Positions 12,364 to 25,067 of a stretch of 64,000 nucleotides of DNA are shown here, piece after piece. The DNA comes from Loxodes magnus. Lineage: Eukaryota > Ciliophora > Karyorelictea > Loxodida > Loxodidae. The DNA lies in the NCBI GenBank assembly GCA_946699065.1, contig CAMPDV010000024.1, positions 744,001 to 808,000 on the forward strand. Reading direction: 5' to 3'. The notes under the pieces were generated by a model that ran no database searches, was not told where the DNA came from, and saw only the letters and a list, made by a program, of their open reading frames with translations. Each line of letters starts with the position of its first letter. Positions within the stretch are counted from its first letter, which is position 1. Made by a program: the position numbers and the translations under genes.

Positions 12364-14343
12364 ATGAGTTTACAAAATACTCAGAATTATTTTAGTCTAA
12401 ATTCTAAAGAAAAAGGATTGTTTTCATTATAAATGGTTTTTAAATGATAGAAAAGATATAGTGATTAAAATGAAATACAACTAATACTTCTAAAACCAGC
12501 ACCATTTGAGAAAAACTTATGCAGATTATGTTGAGAAAAAAAATTATAAGTTGCAAACTAAAATCTCATTGGAAGATAAATTTGAATATGCGAAAAAAAA
12601 ATGAATTACTAGTAAACTTGCTCTGAGATTTTCAGAAGATAACAAGTTTTTGGTACAAAAATTTGATGTACTTTATGCTTTGTTTTTTAATACTTTGAAA
12701 GTATGAACTCAAAAAAATGAAAGAGTCATCTAAATGAAAATAGTTCCTGAACTAAAAGATATTCTTTATGATAAATATGTCGTTGATCATCTAAATAAAA
12801 CTATCGATATTTAGATCATAAATCAGCTGTTTGATAAAGTACTAGGTGACTAGTAATAACTGGAAAAGCTTGGAAAGAAAATACTTATATCATAGTTTTA
12901 AAATAGCAAAGATTCAGATTAGAATAGTTAAATTCTTTGTCTAGATGTTATTAGAAACTAAGGTGCTAATATAGAAGAACTAAAAGAAGGTAATAGAATA
13001 GAAATATAACCTTTCTTAAAATAACCTTATAATATAAAAAAAGCAGCTAAATTATATTTCGGCAATAGTTCGTACGAAAAAGCTGAAATAAATTTTGATA
13101 AAGAAAACAAAAATATATCTTAAAAGCACTGTCAAGTATATTTTCATTAAGGAACATTTTATTTGAAGGATTAAGGAACTCGATTCGGAACTAGCATCTT
13201 ACTTCAATAGCAAAAAATCTAATTATAGAACGATTTGATCATTAATTTATCTGATAAATATTGGCTGATATTTTAAGAAGTGAATAACTAAATATCTAAT
13301 ATTCAGATTTAAGAAAATACTTTTAGAATGTTTAACTCAAATCCTAGTGTATAGCCGATGCATTTAAAATCATAGTAGCATGGCTAAGACTATAAAAGTG
13401 ATTTTATTAAGAAAAAGATAAATCCGAAAGCATTGTTATGATGCTAGAAAAATAACTGCTACAACTCTAAGCTGAAATTTGAATAAGATACCAAAGCTGA
13501 AGAAATAAAGCAATTATTATAAACCTTAGTTTTTTATTGGTAGAACTGTATTAATGAAGGCTAACTTTATTACTAAAAGATAAATTAAGGAAGTAAGCTT
13601 AGAGAGTAAGAAAGGGAGCAGATAAGTAATGAATCTCTTTGCATAAATTAAGAAAGTTTGTCAAAATTATAATCTGATATCTTCTCATCTCAAAAGAACT
13701 AATTGGAGAATGTTCGGAACATCGAAGAGAATAAAATTGAAGTAATAAAGGAAAAGGAAAGCAAGTAATCCTTCAATACCTTCATTTATAGTTTAAAATA
13801 GGATCTAGGAAAAAATACTAATCTAGGTGGTTATTCCCATTTCTTCATAAACGCATCATTTTCCACATATATGACTTTTTATTTCTACTCCTGGTAAACA
13901 GTTTATAAGTAAGTATTTTCATATAAATAGATACAAGATCTAAAGCATACTCTAAAAGATAAAACCTTGCAGTATCAAGGTAATATTGAAAAAAATAGAT
14001 ACAAAATCATAAATAGAATATTAATTCTACAACTTATAGAATCAAAATAGAACCATTAGAGTCGGAAGTAATCCAAAAAACGAAATCGTCATTTATGACA
14101 ACAGCATATCCACAATCTAATGCATGTAAGACTTTAATTTTTAGAGTCACATATAATAATAAAGAAGGATGAACTCTGCAAGATGGAAATCCTTCAGATT
14201 AAAGAGTTAGTTTGGAAGGTGTCAGTGTTCATTTAAACAAAATATAAGACTTATTAGAAAGACGCAAAAGCCAGGGATTTCCACTTTTTTAGGGATGTGT
14301 TTTTAATATTTGTGGTTACTGGTTTAAATGCAACTTATTATGA
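12364..14343 (+). CDS. degenerate RING-variant plus FHA-domain protein
   Basis: Ciliates carry a family of RINGv (C4HC3) plus FHA proteins, and this looks like a decayed member. ATG 12364 opens a frame reaching a Cys pair (KNLCRLCWE). The next part matches a RINGv zinc region only in another frame (IISCKLKSHWKINLNM), and KKWITSKLALRFSED is in a third frame. The breaks fall in runs of 8 and 9 A, and most later zinc ligands are missing. From 12470 one frame runs 540 codons and holds an FHA domain at about 13090-13290: NISQKHCQVYF, GTFYLKDQGTRFGTS (phosphothreonine-binding Ser and His kept). Near 13894 the coding signal moves to another frame; a 20-nt intron at 13894-13913 would join it to the TGA at 14341-14343. 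That tail (SFMTTAYPQSNACKTLIFRV) is unrecognised and could be a separate gene. Confidence 0.5.
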
Positions 14344-15165
14344 TAAGCAATACTTTAAACTTAGATAAAAAGTTATTCTGAATTTTATTAGCAATGGGGA
14401 TATTAACATGTCCTTTTAAATTTATATTAGATATTTAAGCATATTCAGGCTTTTACAAGGATAGAATATTGCAAAGAAATAAATTATTATAGGAAAAGAG
14501 CTTGTGTAATATAAGTGTTTTGGCTAATTTATTTGATAGTAAGCTATTTTAGTAAAACTATAAGTACTAAACCAACTTTAAATATAAGTTAATAGCTTTT
14601 CTATTAATCTTAAATCCCTTTAAACTAATATTAGTTAGTTTGTTTATGTTGTCTATTAAACTGTTGAACTTCTAGTAACTATTGGGATTCTTATATCTTT
14701 AAACTAATTTTTACTAATTTATATTTTTAAATTTGGCATAAATTTACTTAAGACTGTTTTGAATTTGCTTCTTCTATAAGAACAATAAGTTAAATATCTT
14801 TCTTGATCAATCTCATTCACTGCTATATATTAGTTCATTTTTTACTATTTATTTACTTGATATTAAAGATAGTGATTTGGATAAGAAAGTAGAACTAAAC
14901 TAGAATTATGCTTTGAAATGTATTTACATTCTAGCATACAATGGATATAATCACTAGCTAAGTGTAATACTAATAATATAATAAGCAGCTACATTATCCT
15001 ACAGCATCTATCTACTATAATTAAGGATTTTTGGTATTATTTAAATATGCAAGAGGTGAACTAAATACACTGCCTTCTATTGACTATTACCTAATTAGAG
15101 CATAATAGAACATATTTATTTAGAAGGTTAGCTTTAAATTAATTAAAGGTAACCAAATAAACAAA
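14344..15165. other. spacer, possible 5' extension of next gene
   Basis: Mostly A/T-rich with no clear gene. From ATG 14941 a frame continuous with the next gene adds 75 residues (includes FLVLFKYARGELNTLPSID), so the next gene may start there. Confidence 0.35.
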
Positions 15166-16269
15166 ATGCAAGAGATTTTATAAGAAAGTCCTTAGGAAGT
15201 TAGTCATTAGGAAGATCAAAAATCAAGTGACTAAATGTTTGAGTAGGAAGAAAAATATGAGGAGCTTTAAACTTTGAAGGCGTAACCACCTAGAGCTGGT
15301 ACTATAGTAAAAAATTTTAAAAAGAGTTAAGCGAACTTGCCTTAAAAGCAATAAATTTAGTTAGACTAATAGATAGAAGAAAGTTAAACTAAAATTGGGA
15401 AATATTAATAGAAAATAGAGTAACAATTTGAAATATTATAAGAATTATTAACTAACTAACTATAAATTGAATAGAAGGAAAATAAATAAAAGGAAAGCGG
15501 AGATAAAATACAGCAAGAAATATTATAGTATGCTTTAGACTAGCAATAACATGATTTAGTCACAGAAGAAGCTATTCAAGCAAAGAGCTCCTTAAAAGTT
15601 TACAAGCTTTCCTCAGATGGAAAGCCAATACTTAAGAATTTATATTTAGAAAGTTAGAAAAAATTGGATAAAGTATAATCTCCTAAAAGTGAGAGCTTAT
15701 AGAAAAATATATTAGATTTTACTTAAGAAAAGGATGATTACTTATTGGATGAGCTCTAGTATCTGCTTCAAGAAAATAGCTAAATACAGCAAGAACTTCA
15801 ATAAGTAGATCTAAAAATGAATGAACTAAAACATAATATTTTAACTAAATCTATCACAAACTTTCAAAGCGAGCAAGAGCAGCAAATCTGAGAAGATATA
15901 GGAAGAGAATATTTATACCAGAGAGAATCATGACACTAAGTTGAAAATTATGAAAGTATAAACAGAGAATTAGATTATGCTTTTGATTAAAGAGAGCAGA
16001 AAATAAAATAATTTAATCATTACATCAAAGATCTAAATAGAAAGAGCCACACATCCAGCTTTTACAATACGACTAAATCTGCTTTTAAACCACAATGTGA
16101 ATCTATGCGTACTAGTATAGAGAACTTCCATTTTTAAGACAATATGAAATATCAAGTTGATTAGAGTTAGAAAGAGATAGATTTGAGTGAGCTATAAGTT
16201 CGGAATAAAATATTTCAATTAAAATTGAGGAGAGATGTTCTGTTCCGAACCTACGTTGATAGTTAGTGA
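15166..16269 (+). CDS. Q/E-rich coiled-coil protein
   Basis: 367 residues from ATG 15166 to TGA 16267-16269. The protein is very rich in Gln, Glu, Lys and Leu with heptad-like spacing over most of its length (for example KIEQQFEILQELLTNQLQIE and LLDELQYLLQENSQIQQELQ), so it is predicted to be a long coiled coil. About half of its glutamines come from TAA or TAG, and two TGA are read as Trp (QQIWEDIG, RESWHQVE). No enzymatic motif seen. It sits 258 bp upstream of the dihydrouridine synthase on the same strand. A cytoskeletal or basal-body structural role would be usual for such proteins in ciliates, but nothing in the sequence proves it. Confidence 0.75.
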
Positions 16270-16527
16270 GTTACCTTTTATTTATTTAATTAGAATTTAG
16301 ACATTTAATTTAATATATCCTGTCTATATCAAATCCCATATATTCACTTTGCTGCTAAAATGCATCATTGCACTCTTTTTTTCCCTTTTCTTCCTATGTT
16401 TTTTGAACTTTCATCCAATGGAATTTCAAATTGGTTTATAAATAGCTTATTAAGACTAAGTTGAGCCATTTAAGTTTAATTCTTGAATGTGATAATTATT
16501 TAAAATTCTTTTTTATATTAACCAGAA

Positions 16528-17690
16528 ATGTAATCATCCATACCACCAGACTTAATACAGATAGCTCCAATGCTAGGTATCTCAAATTAATTTTATAGGT
16601 ACTTTATGAGACTATTGACTAAGAGAGCTTTAATTTATACTGAAATGGTGGTAGAATCTACATTAACTAAATCTCAAAAAGCTCTTGATATTTTAATACC
16701 TTATAATCCAATAGAACATCCAGTTTGCTTATAATTAGCTGGATGCAATGCAGAAAACATTGGTATTGCAGCTGCTTTAGTGGAAAGTCAAGGCTATGAT
16801 TGTATAAATTTAAACTCAGGATGTCCTTCTAGAAAAGTAGTTGAGTAGAAATTTGGAGCCTAGCTAATGTTAGAACCAGAACTAGTAGGTAACATTTTAA
16901 AAAGTATGATACAACAGGTAGAAATTCCAGTTTCGATTAAATGCAGGATAGGTGTAGACTAGAAAGATAGCTATGAAGATTTATTCAACTTCGTTAAAAC
17001 AGTATATGACATCTCTAAGTGTGATAGATTCATCATTCATGCTAGAAAAGCTTGACTAAAAGGATTAAACACTAGTAAAAATAGAACGGTACCTGAGCTA
17101 AAACCTGAATTTGTTTATAAACTCCAAGCAGACTTTCCTTAAATATTATTTACATTCAATGGCGAAGTGAAGACATTTGAATAAATACAGTATTATTTAG
17201 ACAGAAATTTAAAGGTTATGATTGGACGATAGGCATTTAACAACCCTTGAATGTTTTCCGATGTAGATAGAAGGTTTTATAACTAAGTGAATTAAGGTTA
17301 TAGCAGACGTGAAGTAATTTAAAAATACTCTGATTATATTCAAGAATTTTTAGATTCGAAAGTTCCATTAAAAGAAAAAAGAAACTATCCAAATTCATTT
17401 TTAGCCAAACCTCTTACTTATTTATTTGCTGGTGAAAGAAAAAGTACAAAATATAAGCAAATACTCAATGATTTGATGATTGATAAGCAATACTAAGGCC
17501 AATTTAAAATTCAATGTGATAAGCTTATTTAAGCAATGGAGTAACTGAATTTAGTAGCATTAGATATGAGACCATAAAGTGGAAATGAAGCAAGTAATGA
17601 TCCTCTTTAGATAGAATAGACAATGAGTATTCAGAAGACAAATTAATATTAATAGAGTACAATAAAATAACTAAATGTAACGCTTAATGA
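16528..17690 (+). CDS. dus: tRNA-dihydrouridine synthase (DusA-type)
   Basis: 381 residues in two exons. FMN-dependent enzyme that reduces uridine to dihydrouridine in the tRNA D-loop. The TIM-barrel start IAPMLGISNQFYRYFMRLL, LQLAGCN and the catalytic Cys in NLNSGCPS (residue 99) are clear. Further marks are VSIKCRIGVD, the HARKAWLKGL segment, FNGEV and GRQAFNNPWMFSDVDRRFY, a pattern closest to DusA. The Trp in HARKAWLKGL and in NNPWMF are TGA, which is strong evidence for TGA as Trp since those positions are Trp or aromatic in homologues. A 17-nt intron (17594-17610) brings the frame to NRIDNEYSEDKLILIEYN and a TGA at 17688-17690. Without it the frame runs to 18126 through non-coding-looking sequence. 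Confidence 0.92.
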
Positions 17691-18294
17691 TTATAATTAT
17701 AAAAGTACTCCACTTTAAATCTAACTCTTCCTTATCTTAATTTAAATAAAATAAGCATATTAATATAAATTCTACTTTATAAGCCTTTAGATTTATATTA
17801 GTATCTATAAATTAGAATATCAAGTAATAGCTTCAATGATATTATAAGCCTTTTTAAGAGATTTATTTTAATAAGCAGATCAAAATTAATATAAAGTTAT
17901 GGGGATTAATGAAGACATGTTATTCCAAATGATTAAGCTTAGTTAAAGCATTATTGATATAAATAAAAATAGGAGTCTTTGTATTTTTATTTAACAGTTT
18001 TAACAATCTGTACTACTCTAGCAATAAAGAAATCCTCTTGTGCTTATTAATATAGTAATCATAAGCTTATCTTTATTAAAAGAAAGGAACTCTAACATTC
18101 AGATAAAAGCAAGTAGTTAAATCTGATTACTTAATGAATGACATTATAACCTTAGTAAATAGATCATTTAGATATCTATAATATTATAGGCTGATTACTT
18201 AGGCATAAAGCTAGTTTGATCTATTTGTAATTTTATGTTCTAAAGCTTGATTAAATTACAAATTCTTATACTGTACTCATACCTAAGCAATAAA
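17691..18294. other. intergenic spacer
   Basis: A/T-rich spacer between two rightward genes. No supported gene; it would contain the promoter of the channel gene. Confidence 0.5.
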
Positions 18295-21200
18295 ATGAAA
18301 ACAGAAGTTTAAACTCCAACTTAAAATATAGAGATTAAGCAGTCAGGAATGCTTAAACAATAAGAAGGATGATCAATCCTTTTCACTAACGTACCAGAGA
18401 AGATCAGGTAAATGTAGATATAACGAGATCGAAAGATTACTTAGATTTATATGAACGTGAATTTGAAACAAATTTAGGAGTTATAAGAAGAATATGATAG
18501 TCAGGATAGTGATTCTGATTATTTAAATGAGTCAGAGTTGTAAAAGGCTAAGCCTAAAACTGGTAGAGCCTGCTTAGATTTTATGTTTATAAATGAAATC
18601 CAGAAACAAATTTAAGACGCTAGCAATGAAGAGAATTTTATAGATTTATTAGAAATTCTATTATAGAAAAATAAAATATCAATGAATATGTGAAAGCATC
18701 TAAACAAGATATCTTCACCTTTGTAAATTATAGAAGTCCTTTAATTAATTGACTAGAAAGAGAAGAAAAAGGTAGAAGACATTACGTTAAGCAAAAATTT
18801 TATTTAAAGGAATATGAAAAATTTGCAAGAAGGTTAAGTATTAGTATCAGTAATAGGAAAGAATTGGATTGATCTGGCTAAGAAATTATATGAGACTGGG
18901 TATTATAAATTGCCTAAATCTTTTTACTTTAGTGAAAATTATGATTTATCTATTATAATTAAGAATAAACTTTATGAAGAAGATCATGCAGTAATCGCTT
19001 TGTGGTTCTCAATTGAAAATTAGGACTGAGAATTAGCTGAAGATATATTAGAAAGAGAGATTGGACTGAGATAAAACCTTGAAATTTAGGATTAGTAAAT
19101 TCCTTCAGGTCTTAAACTAATTTAGCTGTAGCAAAATAGTAAATTGCTATCTTAAATGCTAACTGAAGCGTTAAAAGTCAATAAAGAAGAGCTAGCCTTT
19201 AAAATAATTTCTTATGATGTATCAATTTTAGATAAATAGCATATTATGCTAGCTGTAGATAATCTTTGTATGAATTTCTTAAAGTAAATCTGGGATCAAG
19301 AGATGGATCCTATTAAAAATGTAAGTATGGTTTTTAAGAAGTCGACAATAAACTTAAGTCTGATCGATAAAATTGAGAATGCAATTAAGAAAAGTAACTT
19401 AATTGATGTGTTTACTTTGGACTTTATATTTGAGAACTTACTGAAAAATGGTTGCTTCTAAGAAGCTGAAGATGTACTAGAGTGGTCTAGAATTGAAAAC
19501 TAGACATCTCTTCTAAGACTTTCTGTTTAGTATAAGAATGAATATTTAGCTTAAAAAGCAATGAAAAGGCTAAAAATAATTCTATCAAGTGTAGATTTAG
19601 AAGCTGCAATCTAAGTAAATATGATTAATCTTGGTATTGACATGCTAGAATATAGAGATACTTCACTAGCGTTGTATAAAAAAGGTGTTCAGTTTCATTT
19701 AATAAAGCTTCTTGTGAAAGGAAATTTTTGCTTATCAGTTATTGAAATACTATCTAGAATAAGTGTAAAAGATTGACATTGAACTCACACTAAAAACTTA
19801 ACTTAAAATATACATTCCCTATTAAAAAAATCGAAAGAGTTAGCTAATTGTAAATCTCCTATACTTTTTTGTGTTTTAGCTGCGGAATTTCTAACGAGGC
19901 TTTCTGGAGGAAATGCTTAACATGCTTAGAAATGTAAAAGCTTAGCTGATAAGTTGCTATAGTTAGGTATGCATATTGAAAACTCAATAAAGGATGAAGA
20001 AGTATTAAAGAGATATTTGTTAGGCAAAGATTCAAGAAGTAGAACAGTACTTTAGATAGCAGCTGATTGCAGGTTTTATGTGCTACTAGAGAATGAAAAA
20101 ATAAACTCGATTGTTTTTAAGATGTGATAAGGATAGTAGTAGAAGCAAGGAATTATACAGACTAGTAGTATATATAGATCATTTTTAAGTCCTTTAGGCT
20201 CAGATGAATCTTTACAATTCTTTCAAGGTATTAATAGCAAGATACCTTATACATTCCAGTTTTAGTAATGGATTGACTCATGTAGTTTGAGATTCATAAC
20301 TTAGGTAATATCCACAGGACTGTAAATCCTTTTTTATTCCTTAATGATAAACTCAGCCATAAAAAACAAAAGTTTAATAGATGTGTCTGATAATATGGAA
20401 TCTTAGTTATACTGAAGGATATCCCAAATTTTCATCATTGGATTAAATATTCAAAGTGCCTTTCACTTGCTATTTAACTATAAAACTAAACGAGGTATTA
20501 GTTGAAATTGATGGAGGACAGTTGAAATTTTAATGCTTATAGTAATGGTCTTTTAGATGACAGAATTAACAAAAAAATATATGGGATAAGGGAAAGTTCT
20601 TTCCGACATGGATCCTATATTTTGAAACACTTTTTTTCATTGCTTCCTCTACACTTTGATTTGATGTAGAAGTATGTTCATCTATAGCATTTCTCGATTT
20701 TTCGGACCCCTTATTCGTATGATACAAATTATGCTAATTTAAGTAATCAGCTATTTGGTGCTATTTGTGTGTCTAATAATTTGCTCTTCAGGTGTTTTTA
20801 CATCATTGCTCTACAACGAAGAAATAGACTCATATGAAAATTTTGGAAGAAGTTTTAGGACTTTATTTGTATCAGCCATTGCTAATTTTGATATCACTGT
20901 TTTTGAGAGAACTAAACACGAAACTATAGATACTGTTCTATTTATAATAGAAATATGCTGCTCTAATCTAATCTTTATAAACTTACTAATCGCTATATTA
21001 ACAGGAATTTACTAGGAGTTATCAACACGAGTTGATGCTGAATATCGTGCTACTGTGATATCAGTATATCATAGATGAGAATGAGATGATACCTATGGCT
21101 TCCTTATCTTCTTATCCCCTCCATTTAACATTTTAGGGATTTTCTTCTTACCTTTTTTTGTTATTTATGACAAGGTTAAAATCAAGAAAGTTAACATAGC

Positions 21201-22752
21201 TCTGTGCAAAATCTGATACTTCCTTCTCTTCATTCCTCAGTGACTATTCATAAATGCTATCTCAATTCTGTTTATAATGCCTATGTATCTCAAGGGTATT
21301 ATCTCTTATGCAAAAACTAGGAAGAAAGATTAGAAGAAAATCCATTAAGGCAGAAGGAGAGACAGTGAATTGAAGAATATAATGCTTACTACCTAGAAAT
21401 TAAAGTTAGACAACTCAGCATTAGAAACTGGAAGAACACAGGAAATCCAAGTGGAGTAATAGAAGTAAGACTAGTAGAATAATAGTGAAAAATAGCACAA
21501 AAGAATAGAAACAAGTTTCTACGCAAATTTGCTATAACTTAGAGATTTAATCAGTCTAAGGTTTGATTACTGAAGAGCATTTAAATGAATTTTTCTTGGA
21601 ATTCCTTGACTCATTTAGTCCGTATGCAGAGACTCATTATAAATGTGGAAGATTGCTTATCTAACTTACGAAACTGAGGAAGAAAAAGCTCAAGAGAATA
21701 AAAATTAGGAAATAACAGCTGAAGACATCAAAGAGTTATAAATAGTGATTTAAGATTTCATTAGCAGGAAAAAAACTGAAGTTTCATTAATCCAATTCTT
21801 AAATAACTGAACGCTCATTCAAATTGCTAAGCAAAATTCGCCTCATTACTAACTGCATTGCTAGCAGCCAGTCAAAATGAAACTGATAAAGTAGTAGGAG
21901 AATAAGAAGAAAAAAGTTGTTTAGAACTTTTTGGTGGGATTTAGTGATGGAAATCAAACTTAAAATATTAACTTGGAGAGAATGAGAAATCTGCTACCGA
22001 TTAGAAACCGTTATGATGATAAGTATATCCAACATTCTCTATAGATTAACATTCCTCATATTTTAAAAGGAATATTAAAATATCAATCTAAAGTAAGTTT
22101 CTTTTACAAGTAGGGAGAAAAAAAACATTAGAAGATATCTGATAATAAAGAACAATTGGAAATTCAGAAAGATGCTCCAAAGAAGAGATCATCTCTTCCT
22201 TAATCTTCTTATTATTTAAAAAACGAAGCTTCACTAAAGAATAAGCAATTTGAAAGTGGAGAGGCTAACTGCAACTTTTTTAATTCGAAGTTTGATTAAA
22301 CCTTCTAAAGTTAACTTTTAAGAGAAATATAGATACTTAAAGAGGAGTAAAAGTAAATACTAATTAGACTAGAACAAATCCTAAGAATATTAAAGTAGAT
22401 ATGAAGTTACCTTAAACAGTAGAATTCGGAAAACAAAATGAGAAGAATTACTGCTCCTTTCGCTTAAAATTTAACTAAACATTTCAAATAAGGAAATTTA
22501 AACAACTATAAATATAGCTCTGATTCAGAAATTTCTGAAAATTAATCTTAAAATGAAAGTAATTTAGGTTAAAGTCCAATTAAAGAATGGTAAAATGAGG
22601 GGGACGAAGAGACGGATAACGAGATGTAGGAAAAATCAAAATAGTGAAATGATAACTAAATTGAAAAAGAGTAGTTTTAAACTGATCGTACTGATGTGGA
22701 CAGTAAAACTACTTTTGATAGTATGAATAATGAAAAAAGAAGATTTTTCTGA
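18295..22752 (+). CDS. TRP-type cation channel, 1485 residues
   Basis: One continuous frame from ATG 18295 to TGA 22750-22752 with no intron. Residues 1-650 are helical and repeat-rich, ending in an ankyrin-like segment (GKDSRSRTVLQIAADCRFYV). Residues about 660-1010 contain the membrane part: helices such as LRFITQVISTGLQILFYSL, a voltage-sensor-like region, a segment with SRFFGPLIRMIQIMLIQVIS, then the pore region (FGRSFRTLFVSAIANFDI) and a last helix (NLIFINLLIAILTGIY). The order and the NLIxxNLLIAILtxxY helix are typical of TRP and polycystin channels. The tail of about 470 residues is hydrophilic, coiled-coil and Gln/Glu-rich with another hydrophobic stretch at about 1100. At least 15 Trp are TGA. 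Expected role: non-selective or calcium-permeable cation channel in the cell or ciliary membrane. The subfamily is not assigned. Confidence 0.85.
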
Positions 22753-23391
22753 AGGCTTTTTATTTAACATTAACTTTCAATTGGCTAATTATTTTATATG
22801 TTCCTAATAAGCTTAACTTAATAAATTGGTTGTTAGATAATAATTATACACTTATAAAGTAAAATAAGCGACAATTAATTAAAAGTTTAAAGCAATAATA
22901 AGAAACTTTGTATTTATAGAGTAAGGAAAAAATATTAGATATACTTACTTTATTTAATATCAAATTATAAAATCAGCTTATAACCTTTGTTTTTACTATA
23001 ATGGAAATACTTACACAAAATATAAAAAATTATACTTAAAGTAGTATTTCATAATAGTTACGAAAAGCAATCACTAGATTACAAGCAGATATATACGATT
23101 TAAGAGTTAGTTTCTCTCTCTAGCTTTTTATAAGTATTACTAATTAACTTTATTTTATTACTATAATCATTAGATTAAGAGAAAAATACACTCAATACTA
23201 CTTAAAAAAGGAGTAAGTTATCTTAACCTTAGATACTAATGTATTAAACATAATCGAATGAAACTAAAAATAAATGCTTATTTGCTTATATAGTATCTTA
23301 AATTAAGGTTGTTAGTGAAAGTTGACTACCATCTTAGTTTTTTAAAATAAATATAAATATTACTAATTACCCATAAGTATATCAATAGGAT
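22753..23391. other. intergenic spacer
   Basis: A/T-rich DNA between the channel gene and the GC-richer retroelement remnant. No gene or terminal repeat recognised. Confidence 0.5.
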
Positions 23392-23591
23392 AAAAAATAG
23401 AAGGATTCAAAAGAGGTTTCTACACCACCTCCAAAAAGTTGGAGAGGAAACCTGAATCCAATCTTGGATAGTCTTCTTACCCTTAACCCTAACCTTTTTC
23501 TTAATTCTAACAACCTGAAGAGGAACAGAAACAAGCTCAGAAGACAACACATGAGATAACTCCAACCTCAGAAGAGAAGTCCAGAAAGCAG

Positions 23592-23915
23592 ATGAAATCT
23601 GCTCTGCACTAGGAGGTCTCAAAGTTCAATCCTTCTGGCCAGATGAGCATGGAACAGCTCATCAAAGTGGTACTAAACCTCCAAGAAGAGGTTAGGAAAC
23701 TGAGAAAGGACAATGAGAAACTGATGGAAAAACTCAACCTAGCGGAAGGAATAGAATCCAGACTTATGTCCTAAGAAAGAGAACTAAGCGCTTTCTGAAA
23801 CATATCTTAAGACAAGAGTAGCTAATCCTAAAATTAGCTTCAGAAACAATCTGATCTGAGTATTAGACTGGAAATACTAGAAAAGAAATGAGATGAACAA
23901 AGGGAAATCTAATGA
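23592..23915 (+). CDS. coiled-coil ORF of retroelement remnant
   Basis: 107 residues from the first ATG in an open frame that extends upstream to about 23395 without a start codon, so the 5' part may be truncated. Contains a strong coiled coil (MEQLIKVVLNLQEEVRKLRK) and ends at TGA 23913-23915. The next frame's ATG overlaps this stop as ATGA, an arrangement used for termination-reinitiation in some non-LTR retrotransposons. It may equally be one ORF broken by an indel near 23910. Confidence 0.4.
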
Positions 23916-24391
23916 TGATTGAAGAGACCAATAGGAAGACTAAGGTTAAACTCCAAAAAGTAGTGAAGAAATGTTACTACTGCAATTCGACAGAACACTT
24001 ATGAAGACGCTGCAAGGATTTCCAAAATTTCAAGACGTAGTACTGGAATAAATAAAGAACCATACAAGCACAGTAGAGGAAGAAAAAACAAATGTAGTAG
24101 AGACAAATAAGAGAAAGATTATACTTAAATGAATAAGGATACATTTACAAGAGAAAATTTAATTAGAAATAAAGCTAGATCCGGAAATGACAAGAGTAAT
24201 GGGAGGAGAGATGAGTAGAGACATCTAAAACTTTATTTTTAACACTGGAGCAATCTGGTGTCCAGTATGAAGAGGTGAAAATCCTCTAAAATTGCTAAAC
24301 TTAATTTATCCTATTATTATTACTAATTACCCTTTAAAATTATTAGTAATAAAATTAAATAGTTATTTAGAAATCTAGAAATATACTTTGA
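23912..24391 (+). CDS. CCHC zinc-knuckle ORF of retroelement remnant
   Basis: Opens at ATG 23912, overlapping the stop of the upstream frame. It contains CYYCNSTEHLWRRC, an exact C-X2-C-X4-H-X4-C zinc knuckle of the type that binds nucleic acid in gag and ORF1 proteins, followed by a basic Gln/Arg/Lys-rich stretch. The coding character fades after about 24290; the first in-frame TGA that follows is 24389-24391, so the true end is uncertain. The Trp before the two Arg in the knuckle is TGA, so the element is read with the host code. Confidence 0.45.
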
Positions 24392-25067
24392 TATCTAAAA
24401 CGATAAAAGACTTATTATTCTAGTTGGTTAAATCTTACCATTATTATAAGAAAAAGGATCTATTTACACAAATTTTTAAAGAGATACTCTGAATGGAATA
24501 AACTAAGAATATAGACATATTAAATTATTTTAAAACTGGAGAGACTGACGATAAATTTTACCTTATATCTGTAGTAAAAATATTTTCTTATGCTTATCTA
24601 AAGATTTATTGATTTAAGGGATATGTAAAGTTGTGATAATCATATAAAATAATTAATTTACACTTCATTATAAAACTATAATAATGGTTACTTTACTTTA
24701 AACCAATTAATTTTCTTATAATAAATATGAACGTCGCGTTTAGCTTAGAAGTTAATGGCTTATAATTTCCACGAGTATCTAAATCTCTAGTTAGTCCTAA
24801 AATACCTTTTAATTAGTTTAATATCATAGATAAAGATTAACTTACTTAAAAATTGCATCTTGTTCTGATTAGTAGCAATTAGCTGTAATTATAATAGACA
24901 TGAGAGTGTATTAGGGATAATAATTAAATTTAGAATTTATCACTGTTATATATTTCATTTATAATTAGGGATCATTCTTATATTGAATGAGAAGCTATCT
25001 CTCAACCATTCAGTCATTTCCTTCTATTTCCTTACTATAGAATATAGTAAGAACTGTATCTCATCAA
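24392..25067. other. spacer, possible upstream coding
   Basis: A/T-rich. A frame from ATG 24727 (MNVAFSLEVNGLQFPRV) is continuous with the last exon of the next gene, giving an alternative intronless 321-residue model. I prefer the shorter spliced model because the upstream part is hydrophobic and low in charged residues. Confidence 0.3.

Larger units (their letters stand above)
23392..24391 (+). mobile_element. retroelement remnant with gag-type zinc knuckle
   Basis: From about 23395 to 24260 the DNA is clearly richer in G and C than its surroundings and uses CAA/CAG as well as TAA/TAG for Gln. An open frame with no ATG before 23592 leads into a coiled-coil segment, and a second frame carries a CCHC zinc knuckle. 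This layout (coiled coil then CCHC) is what gag or LINE ORF1 proteins show. No reverse transcriptase, integrase, long terminal repeat or poly-A tail is visible, so this is at best a fragment. Telomere-like CCCTTAACCCTAACC (23480-23494) lies inside the open frame and is probably chance. Fragment borders are set by composition only. Confidence 0.5.

Noticed and set aside
17691-18126. Extension of the Dus frame to a distant TGA at 18124
   Set aside because: The translation is A/T-driven and lacks coding character; a 17-nt intron gives a compact, plausible end at 17690.
23480-23494. Telomere-like CCCTTAACCCTAACC
   Set aside because: Only about two imperfect units inside an open frame; not a telomere.
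23570-23640. tRNA-like segment with a GTTCAATCC T-arm-like box and a 6-bp outer stem
   Set aside because: No proper D-arm or anticodon arm can be drawn, and a coding frame passes through.
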